From: JAFGJQ01 sp964586145
GTDB taxonomy: Bacteria; Planctomycetota; Phycisphaerae; UBA1845
Assembly (NCBI GenBank): GCA_964586145.1
Contig: CAZPHH010000004.1
Location: 42,184 to 106,183 of the forward strand
DNA: 64,000 nt
Direction: 5' to 3'
A program made the position numbers and the translations under genes. The notes beneath the pieces were generated by a model, which saw nothing but the letters and a program-made list of their open reading frames with translations, ran no database searches and was not told the DNA's origin. Shown in pieces: positions 24,790 to 33,671 of the stretch. Position 1 is the first letter of the stretch. The number at the start of each line of letters is the position of its first letter.

Positions 24790-26408
24790 TGTTCCAGCCG
24801 AATACGACCGCTAATCGGATGCACGCGCAAACGCACCGGCTCTGCCGACTGTCGTTTCGTCTGGCCCTGGCCGTCGGATGCCTGACGGGTCCCCTGGCGG
24901 CCCAGGAAGCGCCGGACGCGGAAGGACCCGCGGCCGCCGCGCCGGCGGCGTCGGGCGCGCGGCCGGGCGTACGCTTCACGGCCACCGTCCGGGACACGTC
25001 TGCTGACACGCAGCGCATCACGGTGCCGGTCAACAAGAGCGTGATCATCGAGACGAACGTGGCCATGGAACGCGTGCAGGCCGTCTCGGCCGACATCGCG
25101 TACGTCCAGACCATCAGCCCGATGCAGATGCTGATCACGGGGGCGGGCTATGGCACGACGCAGGTGATCGCCTGGTCCGACAGCCAGCAGCACGTCTTCG
25201 AGGTGACGGTGGAGCTGGACCTCGTGGCGTTGAACGAGACGCTGCGCCAGATGGACCCGAACTCCACCGCGGAGGCGACGTCTTTCCTGGGGAACATCGT
25301 CCTGTCCGGGACGGTGAGCGGTCCGCAGATTGCCCAGCGCATGGAGGAGATGGCGAAGCTGTTCGCCGTCCAGGGGGGCCGGGGCGATCAGACGACCGTC
25401 CAGAACCACCTGAACGTGGCCGGCGAGCAGCAGGTGCTGTTGCGATGCACGGTGGCCGAGGTCAATCGCTCGGCGGTCCGGGCCCTGGGCATCAACGGCT
25501 TCCTGGCCGGTGATGATTTCCGGGACGCCTTCGTGATCAACAACCTGGGCGGACTGAACCCGACCGACATCCATCTGCTGGACGGCGTGAACGCCCGGTC
25601 CACGATTCCGTTCGTGACGGGCGAGAACGGCATCAGTGACGCGACTACGCTCTCGCTGGGTTTCCCCCGGGTGCAGATGCAGGTTTTTCTGCGGGCCCTC
25701 GCCGATAACTCGCTGCTGCGCATCCTGGCGGAGCCGAACCTGACGGCCATCAGCGGCGAGTCGGCGTCGTTCCTGGCCGGCGGCGAGTTTCCGTACCCGG
25801 TTCCGCAGGCCCTGGGGGCCATCGCGATCGAGTTCCGGGAATTCGGCATCCGGCTGCACTTCACGCCGGTCGTGCTGGACCACCAGCGCATCCGGCTGAA
25901 AGTGGCGCCGGAAGTCAGCGAAACGGACTTTTCCACCGCGTTGCAGGTGGAGGGCGTTTCCGTTCCGGGGCTGACCATGCGGCGGGCGGAAACGACCGTG
26001 GAGGTCGGCAGCGGCCAGACCATCGCGATTGCCGGGCTGCTGGACGACGAGATCCGCGGCGTGGTCAGTCGGATTCCGGGCATCGGCGACGTCCCGGTAC
26101 TCGGCGCGTTGTTCCGGTCCGTCGAATATCGGCGGCGAATCACCGAGCTGGTGATCCTGGTCACGCCGGAGATTATCGCACCGCTGAATCCGGACCAGGT
26201 TTCTCCGGTTCCCGGACATTTCCTCACCGCACCGAACGATTTTGAATTGTACACTCTGGGGTTGCTGGAGGGCGCGCCCTCAGAGGACCTGAGCACGCCT
26301 TCGGATTCGCAACGAACGCTGACGCCGACGCGGGTGGGGGTGAAATCCCGCGCGGACGAGCTTTCGATCCATGGGCCGTGGGGACATGAGACCATGCTGG
26401 GGCTGTAG
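24789..26408 (+). CDS. cpaC: Tad pilus secretin CpaC (RcpA)
   Basis: A 539-residue outer-membrane secretin. A signal peptide ends near LTGPLAAQE. The pilus-formation N-domain (about 75-145, ITVPVNKSVIIETN, ADIAYVQTIS) is followed by a BON-like segment (about 150-195) and the secretin barrel (about 215-460: LGFPRVQMQVFLRALADNSLLRILAEPNLTAISGE in parts; GGEFPYPVPQ; VGSGQTIAIAGLLDD). The end has APNDFELYTLGLLEG, a common tail in this group. It should form the pilus exit pore. A GAGGAGG site sits 9 nt upstream of its ATG. Confidence 0.95.
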   Translation: MFQPNTTANRMHAQTHRLCRLSFRLALAVGCLTGPLAAQEAPDAEGPAAAAPAASGARPGVRFTATVRDTSADTQRITVPVNKSVIIETNVAMERVQAVSADIAYVQTISPMQMLITGAGYGTTQVIAWSDSQQHVFEVTVELDLVALNETLRQMDPNSTAEATSFLGNIVLSGTVSGPQIAQRMEEMAKLFAVQGGRGDQTTVQNHLNVAGEQQVLLRCTVAEVNRSAVRALGINGFLAGDDFRDAFVINNLGGLNPTDIHLLDGVNARSTIPFVTGENGISDATTLSLGFPRVQMQVFLRALADNSLLRILAEPNLTAISGESASFLAGGEFPYPVPQALGAIAIEFREFGIRLHFTPVVLDHQRIRLKVAPEVSETDFSTALQVEGVSVPGLTMRRAETTVEVGSGQTIAIAGLLDDEIRGVVSRIPGIGDVPVLGALFRSVEYRRRITELVILVTPEIIAPLNPDQVSPVPGHFLTAPNDFELYTLGLLEGAPSEDLSTPSDSQRTLTPTRVGVKSRADELSIHGPWGHETMLGL

Positions 26409-26500
26409 ACAGCCACGGGGCGAGCCGGTCGGGCAGACCGTCAGACAGGTTCGCCAGGACCCATAACCGTTCCCACGCAGTGCACGGGAGGGTGAAAGCA

Positions 26501-28357
26501 ATGGAAGCATTGAAAAGAGTCCTGAAGCGCCGACGCCGGTCGCGCGGTGCAGTGGCCGTACAGGTCGCCGTCATGATGGCGGTCCTGCTGGGGTTCGCTG
26601 CCCTGGCGTTCGACGTAGGCGCCATGTACAACACGAAAGCCGACCTGCAGCGTACGGCCGATGCCGCGGCGCTGGCGGCGGCGGGCATGTTGTCGCAATT
26701 TGACGCCGGTGATCCGATGGCATTGGCCCGAGCGGCGGCCGAGGAATACACGGCCAAGAACGCGGCGTTCGGCAAGACGCTGTCGCTGGCTCCCAGTGAC
26801 GTGGAGTTCGGACGCGCGCTTCTGGATCCGGCGACGGGGAGCTACGTGTTCTCCCCGACGCAGACGCTGCCGGACGCCGTGCGGATTCGCGTCCGCATGA
26901 CCGCGGATTCGCCCAACGGGCCGATGCCGCTGTACTTCGCGCGGGTCTTCGGGAAGGAGGCCACGGAAGTGTGGGCGGAGGCCATCGCGGTGATGGTCCC
27001 GCGGGACATCGCGATCGTGGCGGACTTGTCCGGTTCGCACAACGACGACAGCGTGTATCCGAACGACATGCACCCGGTGTGGGATGCCCTGTCGAAGTAC
27101 ACGCTGGCCGACCCGGTCTACGGGGTGGAAAAACCCCACGCCGGTGCGGACGAGGAGCATGGCGGCATGTGGGGCCAGGAATACGCCTGCGCCGCGGGCG
27201 ACGACGAATGCGTGTACCAGCGCGGCGGCCCGGCCTGGGGTCTCATGAAGGACCTCCAGTGGGGCGCCGAGATGGGCGACGGGTACTCCATGTCCTCGGA
27301 CCCGGGCCTCATCTACCTGCCGAAGAACCAGAACTGGAGCAACGCGTTCCTCGCCAACGCGCTGGCCCAGCAGGGATACATCCAGGCCGAGATTGACGCC
27401 CTGATGTCCAAGGCGTACGACGGGTACGGAGCGCATCCGTATCGCACGGCCGTGGCGCTGGGGCTGGCTCGCTGGAACAGCGGTATCGAGGGCGGTCTGT
27501 GGGAGCAGATCGGTCTGCCCCCGGCTCAGTCCGGCAACGGGAACGCGCAGGTCACCAGCGACGAACTCGGCTGGACGGAACGTTTCGGTGACCGTTCCAT
27601 GTCCGCCTCGGCCAGCATCTGGCGGTCGTGGATCAACGGCAACGGCTCGTTCGGCTACCGGTACGGCGTAAAGGGTTTCGTCCAGTACCTGCAGAACAGC
27701 CGCGCCAGCAACGCCATGACGCCGGAACTGACCGTGGTGCCCGAGCAGCCGATGCAGGCGGTCAAGGACGCCGTGGGTGTGCTGGTCTGGCGTGTGGACC
27801 AGTTGGAAACCGACGACCAGATGTCCCTGGAAATCTACGGCACCACCGCCCGGCACGAGGTGGACCTGACGCGGGATTACTTCAGCATCGCGTCGCCGGT
27901 GCCGGTGCCGTTCGACCCCGGCTACGAGTGGGAGGGCGAACCGGGCCGTCTGAGCGCCATGCAGGCCGGTCACTACGACAGTTGGACGAACATGGGCGGC
28001 GGCATCCGGACGGCCGTCCAGGAACTCAACAGCAGCCGGGCTCGGCCGATCGCCCGGAAGGTCATGATTCTGCTGACGGACGGTCTAGCGAACGTTAACG
28101 AACAGGGTCAGACCAACGACTACACGGGCGGCCGCGCCTTCGCGTTGAAGGCAGCCCACGAAGCGGCGGAGCAGGGGATCATGATCCTCGCGGTCAGCGT
28201 CGGCAACAGCGCCGATACGTCGCTGATGCAGCAGATTGCCCAGATCGGCGGCGGACAGTGGTATGACGCCCGCGGCTCCGTCGAGCAGTACAGTCAGCAG
28301 TTGATGACCATTTTCGACAAGCTGGGCGGGGTCCGGCCGGTCGAGCTGATTAAGTAG
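26501..28357 (+). CDS. tadG: TadG-like pilus protein with von Willebrand A domain and large insertion
   Basis: A 618-residue protein. The N-terminus is TadE/TadG-like (RGAVAVQVAVMMAVLLGFAALAFDVGAMYNTK, in parts, about 15-50). The von Willebrand A domain begins at about 172 with DLSGSHNDD (intact DxSxS), but more than 200 residues (about 185-430, including three cysteines and SASASIWRSWING) come before the rest of the domain resumes with AVKDAVGVLVWRVDQL. The MIDAS Thr (WTNMGGGI) and Asp (LLTDGLANV, about 525) are kept. The start MEALKRV at 26501 has GGGAGGG upstream. Likely a periplasmic, metal-dependent adhesion or assembly factor at the pilus. Confidence 0.85.
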   Translation: MEALKRVLKRRRRSRGAVAVQVAVMMAVLLGFAALAFDVGAMYNTKADLQRTADAAALAAAGMLSQFDAGDPMALARAAAEEYTAKNAAFGKTLSLAPSDVEFGRALLDPATGSYVFSPTQTLPDAVRIRVRMTADSPNGPMPLYFARVFGKEATEVWAEAIAVMVPRDIAIVADLSGSHNDDSVYPNDMHPVWDALSKYTLADPVYGVEKPHAGADEEHGGMWGQEYACAAGDDECVYQRGGPAWGLMKDLQWGAEMGDGYSMSSDPGLIYLPKNQNWSNAFLANALAQQGYIQAEIDALMSKAYDGYGAHPYRTAVALGLARWNSGIEGGLWEQIGLPPAQSGNGNAQVTSDELGWTERFGDRSMSASASIWRSWINGNGSFGYRYGVKGFVQYLQNSRASNAMTPELTVVPEQPMQAVKDAVGVLVWRVDQLETDDQMSLEIYGTTARHEVDLTRDYFSIASPVPVPFDPGYEWEGEPGRLSAMQAGHYDSWTNMGGGIRTAVQELNSSRARPIARKVMILLTDGLANVNEQGQTNDYTGGRAFALKAAHEAAEQGIMILAVSVGNSADTSLMQQIAQIGGGQWYDARGSVEQYSQQLMTIFDKLGGVRPVELIK

Positions 28358-28538
28358 AGTCGGACGTTGTGAGTACGCCGGGGACATGGACAGGGTTAAT
28401 CATCGCGGCCGGTGCGGCTCGCGACGCGGATGGATACGGACGGGTGGTTTTCACCCGGCCGGCCGACGGTCGCGGGCCGTGCCGCCGCGTTTCTCCTGAC
28501 CACCCCGTTGCGCCAGTGCTTCCCTGAGAGAGCTTCCG

Positions 28539-29720
28539 ATGGCGCACGGTCTTCGAGTCATCCTGTTCAACACCGAAGAGGACTACGGCGTGACTCTGCG
28601 CCGGTCCGTCCTCGAATGCGGCGGGACGAAGATCGTTGCCGAGGTGGATGAGCCGGGCGTGCTCGCCCAGGCCGTCCAGCAGATTCCGGCCCAGTTGCTC
28701 ATCGTCAACCTCGACCCGAACCCGGAGGCCGTCCTGCCCATTGCGGGCGAAGTGGCCGCCGCCCACCCGAACCTGGCCGTCTTCGCCGTGTCCGGTTCCA
28801 CGGACGGTCAGTTGATTCTCTCCACCATGCGCCAGGGGCTGCGCGAGTTTCTCACGAAGCCCATCGAGCTGGAAACCCTGGTCCAGGCCGTTCAGCGGGT
28901 GGTGGATCGATCGACGGCGACCGGCCGGCAGGGAAGCCTGGTGGCGGTGGTGGGAGGCGCGGGGGGCGTGGGAGCCACCACGCTGGCCACGAACCTGGCG
29001 GTGGAGCTGGCGTCGATGGCGTCGGGCGGCGTGTGCCTGGTGGACCTGGATTACCGGTTCGGACAGGTGGGGACCCTCCTGGACATCGAGCCGACGTACA
29101 GCATCGCCGACCTGTGTGAGACGCCCGAGCGGCTGGAATCGCAGGTGATCGAGAAGGCCCTGGTCAAGCACGCCAGCGGCGTTCACGTGCTGTGCCGCCC
29201 GCCGAGTTTCAACCAGTCGGACAACATCACCGCCGGGCACTGCGTCGGCGCCCTGTCCGGCCTGGTGTCCATGTTCGACTACGTGCTGGTGGACGGGCCG
29301 TCACGATACGACCCGGGCGCCAAGGCCGTGCTCGACATTGCGGACGGCATCATCGTGATGCTGGAACTGCTCGTGCCGGACGTGCGGAACGTGCAGCGCA
29401 TGCTGGATGCCATGAAGCAGGCGGGCTTCAACCTGGACCGGGTGCGCCTCGTGTGCAACCGGCTGGGCAAGGAGTCGTCGAACCTCTCTGTGGCGGACGT
29501 GGAGGCGACGCTGAACCTGGAGATCTTCGCCGTCCTGCCGGACGACTGGCCGGGCGTGAGCGCCTCCATCAACCTGGGGGAGCCGCTTGCCCGCTCGCAG
29601 CCGCGGTCCAAGGTTCGTCTGGCGATTCAGGAGCTGGCCGAACGACTGCACAGCGGCGCCGATGATGCGGCGGAGTCCGTCGGCGGGCGCAAGGGCGGAA
29701 TCCTGAGCAAGATTTTCTGA
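28539..29720 (+). CDS. cpaE: Tad pilus polar localisation ATPase-like protein CpaE/TadZ
   Basis: A 393-residue protein of the ParA/MinD superfamily. The N-terminal 125 residues form a receiver-like domain (VILFNTEEDYGVTLRR...LIVNLDPNPEAVLPI) without a normal phospho-acceptor pocket. The ATPase-like domain has VVGGAGGVGATTLATNLA (about 138-155), where the P-loop lysines of ParA proteins are absent (GGVGATT). Such proteins place the Tad machine in the cell; with both Walker lysines missing, ATP hydrolysis is doubtful, as for other TadZ proteins. The downstream gene begins after a 9-bp hairpin. Confidence 0.9.
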   Translation: MAHGLRVILFNTEEDYGVTLRRSVLECGGTKIVAEVDEPGVLAQAVQQIPAQLLIVNLDPNPEAVLPIAGEVAAAHPNLAVFAVSGSTDGQLILSTMRQGLREFLTKPIELETLVQAVQRVVDRSTATGRQGSLVAVVGGAGGVGATTLATNLAVELASMASGGVCLVDLDYRFGQVGTLLDIEPTYSIADLCETPERLESQVIEKALVKHASGVHVLCRPPSFNQSDNITAGHCVGALSGLVSMFDYVLVDGPSRYDPGAKAVLDIADGIIVMLELLVPDVRNVQRMLDAMKQAGFNLDRVRLVCNRLGKESSNLSVADVEATLNLEIFAVLPDDWPGVSASINLGEPLARSQPRSKVRLAIQELAERLHSGADDAAESVGGRKGGILSKIF

Positions 29721-29722
29721 CG

Positions 29723-29745
29723 TTCGCCGGGAAGCGCCCGGCGAA
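29723..29745 (+). repeat. Perfect 9-bp inverted repeat between cpaE and cpaF
   Basis: TTCGCCGGG (29723-29731), loop AAGCG, CCCGGCGAA (29737-29745). It lies just before the ribosome site of cpaF, 12 nt from its GTG. It may hold back translation or mark a processing site; no U tract follows. Confidence 0.5.
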
Positions 29746-29757
29746 GGCAGGTGAGAC

Positions 29758-31185
29758 GTGTTCGGAAAGCGATCCACGACAACCATCAAGCTGCCGCCCA
29801 AGGCGCCGGCCGCCCCCGAACGGAAAGAGCCGCCGCGGCCGAAGGCGGCGCCGGCCGCACCCGCTCCCGCGGAAGCCAAGGCGAAGGTCTCGGACGACAA
29901 GCTCGAGGCGTTCAACCAGCTCAAGTCCAAAATCCATCGCAAGCTCATCGAACAGTTGGACATGGCCCGCATGACGGGCGACGATGAGACCGTGCGCCAG
30001 CAGGTTCGCGAGGTGGTGGAGCACCTGTGCGAACAGGAAAACACGCTGCTCAACTTCAATGAGCGGCAACGGCTGATCAACGAGGTCCTCGACGAGACGT
30101 TCGGCCTGGGGCCGCTGGAGGTCCTGCTGGCCGATCCGAGCATCAGCGACATTCTGATCAACGGACCACGGCAGATCTTCGTCGAACGCAAGGGCCGGCT
30201 GAGCCTGACCGACGTGCGGTTCCGCGATGACGCGCACCTGATGCACGTCATCGACAAGATTGTCTCCGCCGTGGGACGCCGCTGCGACGAAGTGTCGCCC
30301 ATGGTGGACGCCCGTCTCAAGGACGGCAGCCGTGTGAACGCCGTCATTCCGCCGTTGGCCATCGACGGGGCGACGGTGTCCATCCGCCGGTTCGGCGCCG
30401 ACCCGCTGACGTTCGACGACTACATCAACTTCAATTCGTGTACGGAGCAGATGCGCGACTTCCTCAAGGCCTGCGTGCTGTCCCGTTTCAACATTCTCAT
30501 CGTGGGCGGCACCGGCTCCGGAAAAACGACGCTGTTGAACAACCTCTCGGCGTTCATTCCCGAGTCGGAGCGGATCGTGACCATCGAGGACGCGGCGGAG
30601 CTTCAGCTTCGCCAACCGCACGTGGTACGCCTGGAATCCCGGCCCGCCAACATCGAGGGCAAGGGCCGCATTGCCATCCGCGACCTGCTCATCAACAGTC
30701 TGCGTATGCGGCCGGACCGCATCGTCGTGGGCGAGTGCCGCGGTCCCGAAACGCTGGACATGCTCCAGGCCATGAACACCGGCCACGACGGGTCGCTCAC
30801 CACCATCCACGCGAACAGCACGCGCGACGCCGTGGCCCGCGTGGAGACGATGGTGATGATGGCCGGGTTCGAGCTGCCCATCCGGGCCATCCGGCAGCAG
30901 TTCGCCTCGGCCATCCAGATCATCGTGCAGGCCCAACGCCTCACGGGCGGGCCCCGGAAGATGGTCAGCGTGACCGAGGTGCAGGGCATGGAAGGTGACA
31001 TCATCACCATGCAGGACATTTTTGCGTATGAACAGTTGGGCATCGGACCGTCCGGAAAGGCGTATGGACGGTTCGTGGCCACGGGCATCCGGCCGTCGTT
31101 CGTCGAGCGGATGAAGGCGTCCGGCGCCCACGTGGATCCCCGGTGGTTTGAGCGGCAGGTCCTCTCGGAGGATGCGCCGGAATAG
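29758..31185 (+). CDS. cpaF: Tad pilus secretion ATPase CpaF/TadA
   Basis: A 475-residue hexameric ATPase that drives pilus assembly and probably retraction. A Pro/Ala/Lys-rich N-terminus (about 1-45) precedes the N-terminal domain (LIEQLDMARMTGDDETVRQQVRE). The ATPase core has GGTGSGKTT (about 250-258), the Asp-box DPSISDILINGP, Walker B IVVGECRGPETLDMLQAMNTGHDGS (in parts) and the His box TTIHANSTRDA. A GTG start at 29758 with AGGTGAG nearby is chosen; the MFGKR start is normal for the family. Confidence 0.96.
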   Translation: MFGKRSTTTIKLPPKAPAAPERKEPPRPKAAPAAPAPAEAKAKVSDDKLEAFNQLKSKIHRKLIEQLDMARMTGDDETVRQQVREVVEHLCEQENTLLNFNERQRLINEVLDETFGLGPLEVLLADPSISDILINGPRQIFVERKGRLSLTDVRFRDDAHLMHVIDKIVSAVGRRCDEVSPMVDARLKDGSRVNAVIPPLAIDGATVSIRRFGADPLTFDDYINFNSCTEQMRDFLKACVLSRFNILIVGGTGSGKTTLLNNLSAFIPESERIVTIEDAAELQLRQPHVVRLESRPANIEGKGRIAIRDLLINSLRMRPDRIVVGECRGPETLDMLQAMNTGHDGSLTTIHANSTRDAVARVETMVMMAGFELPIRAIRQQFASAIQIIVQAQRLTGGPRKMVSVTEVQGMEGDIITMQDIFAYEQLGIGPSGKAYGRFVATGIRPSFVERMKASGAHVDPRWFERQVLSEDAPE

Positions 31186-31215
31186 ACTCCGCCCCGGGCG
31201 GAAACGAGGGTCATC

Positions 31216-32223
31216 ATGGCAGTTGCGTGCATTCTCGCCTTGTCGATGGGAACGTATTTGTTCTTCCTGCTGCCCGCCGCCGGGTCGGTGCTGCTGGTAT
31301 ACGGCATCTTCCAGGTGGTCATGGAGTCGCGGCAGAGCGAGCGGAAACGCCTGGAAGAGCGCCTGCGGGGCGGCTTCAGCACCCGGCACCGCGAACGAAA
31401 GGACATCGAGTCCATCCTCCGCCGCGAGGCGCGCGACGAGAAGAAGGACTTCCTGACCGGCTTCGTGAGCCGGCTGAGCTTCATCCCCAAGGTGCAGGTC
31501 CTGCTGGATCAGGCCAACGTGGACTGGTCGGCCACCCGGATGATGGCCAATCTGTTCGGCCTGGCGGGCGCCGCCCTGGTCGGGCTGCTCATGCTGGGCT
31601 TCGGCGTGCTCACCGCGGCGGGCGTGGGCGTCTCCATCATCCTGCTTCCGCTGATGTACCTCTCCTTCCGACGCCGCCAGCGGATGAAAAAGCTGACCCA
31701 CCAGTTGCCCGAGGTGTTCGAAATGATGAGTCAGGCCCTGCGGGCCGGGCACTCGCTGGCCAGCGCCATCCAGCTCATTCACGAACAGATGCCCGACCCC
31801 ATCGCCCGGGAATTCGGGCGGGTCTTTCACGAGCAGAACCTGGGCATCAAGATTGAGGACGCGCTGCTGGGCATGGCGGATCGCGTCGACTCGCTCGACG
31901 TGCGGTTCTTCGTCACCGCGGTGCTGATCCAGCGAACCACGGGCGGTGATCTGGCGGAAGTCCTCGACAAGATCGGAGGCCTCATCCGCCAGCGGATCGA
32001 GCTCTACGGCATGGTGCAGGCCCTGACCGCGGAGGGCCGCCTCTCCGGCTGGGTGCTGTTCGGCCTGCCCATTGTGGCGTTCTTGGCCGCCATGTTCCTC
32101 AGCCCGGGATATGCGCAAACCATGCTGAACGACCCTCGCGGCAAGATGATGCTGTTCGGGGCCGGCGGGATGGCCCTGATGGGCATTGCGATGATCCGCT
32201 GGATCGTCAACATCAAGGTGTAA
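31216..32223 (+). CDS. tadB: Tad pilus inner-membrane platform protein TadB
   Basis: A 335-residue inner-membrane protein with an N-terminal helix (about 1-33) and a central pair (about 105-148). The GspF-like domain (KLTHQLPEVFEMMSQALRAGHSLASAIQLIHEQM in parts; FFVTAVLIQRTTGGDLAEVLDKI) and two C-terminal helices complete the protein. It forms the assembly platform with TadC. The ATG at 31216 has GAGGG upstream and lies 30 nt after the cpaF stop. Confidence 0.94.
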   Translation: MAVACILALSMGTYLFFLLPAAGSVLLVYGIFQVVMESRQSERKRLEERLRGGFSTRHRERKDIESILRREARDEKKDFLTGFVSRLSFIPKVQVLLDQANVDWSATRMMANLFGLAGAALVGLLMLGFGVLTAAGVGVSIILLPLMYLSFRRRQRMKKLTHQLPEVFEMMSQALRAGHSLASAIQLIHEQMPDPIAREFGRVFHEQNLGIKIEDALLGMADRVDSLDVRFFVTAVLIQRTTGGDLAEVLDKIGGLIRQRIELYGMVQALTAEGRLSGWVLFGLPIVAFLAAMFLSPGYAQTMLNDPRGKMMLFGAGGMALMGIAMIRWIVNIKV

Positions 32224-32259
32224 TCCCTGCACCCGCCTCGGGCGGGCAAGGAGAGACCC

Positions 32260-33204
32260 ATGACGACAATGCTGATAGTGGCGGGACTCTGCGTGGTGAG
32301 CGTGGCGCTCATTGTCTATGCGCTGCTGCCGCAGAAGACCGACGACAAGGACACGGTCCGCCGCCGCATGAGCGGCAAAAGATCGGAGGCGGACCTGGAT
32401 ACGCTCCGCAAGCAGGCGCGAGACTCCGTCGCCCGCAAGGTGGTGGAGAAGGTCACCCCCTTTGCCGTCCGGCCGGTGATGCCGCAGACGGACGCCGAAA
32501 TGTCCAAGCTGCGGACCAAGCTGTCTACGGCGGGCATTCGCGGCGAGCGGGCGCCGATGATCTTCCTGGCCAGCAAGACCGTTCTGGGCCTGGGCTGCAT
32601 GGCCGTGGCCCTGCTGGTCTGCTACGCCAAGAACATGGACCTCCAGCACCTGTTCGGGTATTCCATCTTCTCCGCCGGACTGGCCTTCATGGCCCCGAAC
32701 GTCTGGCTTTCCATGGCTGCCTCCAAGCGGACCCAGCAGGTGCGAAACGGATTGCCCGACGGGCTGGACCTGATGGTCATCTCCGTCGAGGCGGGCCTGG
32801 GCCTGGATGCGGCCGTTCAGCGCGTCGGAGATGAAATGAAGAACGTCCACCCCGTGCTGGCCGAAGAGTTCCAGATCGCCACCTGGGAGGCCCAGATGGG
32901 CATTCCCCGGGCCGAGGCGCTGGACAACCTCGCCACGCGCACGGGGCTGGCCGAAATGCGGTCCCTGGTCGGCGTGGTGAACCAGGCGGAGAAGTTCGGT
33001 ACCAGCATCGCCCGCGCCCTGCGCAACCAGTCCGACGCGATGCGGGTCCGTCGCCGTCAGAAGGCGGAAGAGGCCGCCCAGAAGACCACGGTGAAGCTCA
33101 TGGCGCCGCTGATTCTCTTCATCTTCCCGTGTATCTTCGTGGTGCTGGCCGGACCGGCTGTCCTCAATCTGCTGGATAAGTGGGTGAACAACCCGAATCT
33201 GTAG
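32260..33204 (+). CDS. tadC: Tad pilus inner-membrane platform protein TadC
   Basis: A 314-residue partner of TadB with a similar layout: an N-terminal helix (LIVAGLCVVSVALIVYALLP), a central pair (about 105-150), a GspF-like domain (LPDGLDLMVISVEAGLGLDAAVQRV, GTSIARALRNQSDAMRVRRRQKAEE) and a final helix ending in FIFPCIFVVLAGPAVLNLL. It has AAGGAGAG directly upstream of the ATG. It is the last Tad gene before a hairpin. No TadD, TadF or second pilin is seen in the window. Confidence 0.94.
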   Translation: MTTMLIVAGLCVVSVALIVYALLPQKTDDKDTVRRRMSGKRSEADLDTLRKQARDSVARKVVEKVTPFAVRPVMPQTDAEMSKLRTKLSTAGIRGERAPMIFLASKTVLGLGCMAVALLVCYAKNMDLQHLFGYSIFSAGLAFMAPNVWLSMAASKRTQQVRNGLPDGLDLMVISVEAGLGLDAAVQRVGDEMKNVHPVLAEEFQIATWEAQMGIPRAEALDNLATRTGLAEMRSLVGVVNQAEKFGTSIARALRNQSDAMRVRRRQKAEEAAQKTTVKLMAPLILFIFPCIFVVLAGPAVLNLLDKWVNNPNL

Positions 33205-33210
33205 GATCGC

Positions 33211-33239
33211 TTGACGGAATTGTCGGACGCGCGTACGAA
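33211..33239 (+). promoter_or_regulatory. Possible sigma70-like promoter after tadC
   Basis: TTGACG (33211-33216), 17 bp, TACGAA (33234-33239). The -10 is weak. The predicted start falls within the following hairpin and would drive the DUF6504-type gene. The pair resembles the stronger TTGACG/TACGAT promoter before the universal stress gene. Confidence 0.3.
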
Positions 33240-33269
33240 AGGGAAGGCCCGTGACCCGGGTCTTCCCTT
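33239..33269 (+). terminator. Hairpin ending the Tad locus
   Basis: AAGGGAAGGCCCG (33239-33251), loop TGACC, CGGGTCTTCCCTT (33257-33269): 13 pairs including one G-U. A weak pyrimidine run (CTCC) follows. The likely 3' boundary of the tad transcript. Confidence 0.6.
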
Positions 33270-33311
33270 CTCCGTTCCCGAAAGGGCCGCCCGGCGCCGG
33301 CGGCGGAGCAC

Positions 33312-33647
33312 ATGCCCGAGCTGATCAGCGAAGCGATCACGCCGCTTGCCGGCCCCAAAGATGCGGGGGCCATGGCCCGCGGTGAACCCGGCCTGCCCGC
33401 CGGCTTCGTCTGGCGGGACCGCGAATATCGGATCGTGGACGTTCTCGAACGCTGGAAGCAGACCGGCCGCGAGGGGTCGCGGGCCGGCGGCGAGGTGTAC
33501 CTCCGCCGCCACGGGTATCGCCTCCGGATGCACGACGGCGCCGAGTGGTCGGTGTACTTCGTTCGCCAGACGCCGCGCAGCGGTCCTGCAAAACGCCGGT
33601 GGTTTCTCTACACGCTTGAGCTCGATTCGAACGGGGCCGGCACGTAG
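33312..33647 (+). CDS. DUF6504-type small protein
   Basis: A 111-residue protein. The core (about 28-103) runs LPAGFVWRDREYRIVDVLERWKQT, VYLRRHGYRLRMHDGAEWSVYFVRQT and RRWFLYTLE, with Trp/Tyr/Arg-rich beta strands. I match this to the DUF6504 family, whose role is unknown. The first 27 residues are low-complexity; an internal ATG at 33372 would give a shorter form. It follows the Tad hairpin and ends 24 bp from the convergent pseudoprotease gene. Confidence 0.65.
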   Translation: MPELISEAITPLAGPKDAGAMARGEPGLPAGFVWRDREYRIVDVLERWKQTGREGSRAGGEVYLRRHGYRLRMHDGAEWSVYFVRQTPRSGPAKRRWFLYTLELDSNGAGT

Positions 33648-33671
33648 GGCGTCACCCGCCCGTCGACGATT

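Noticed and set aside
29569..32850. A minus-strand open frame of over 1,000 codons opposite cpaF-tadB-tadC.
   Set aside because: It is a codon-bias mirror of strong Tad genes on the plus strand; its protein is Arg/His/Gly-rich without domain logic.
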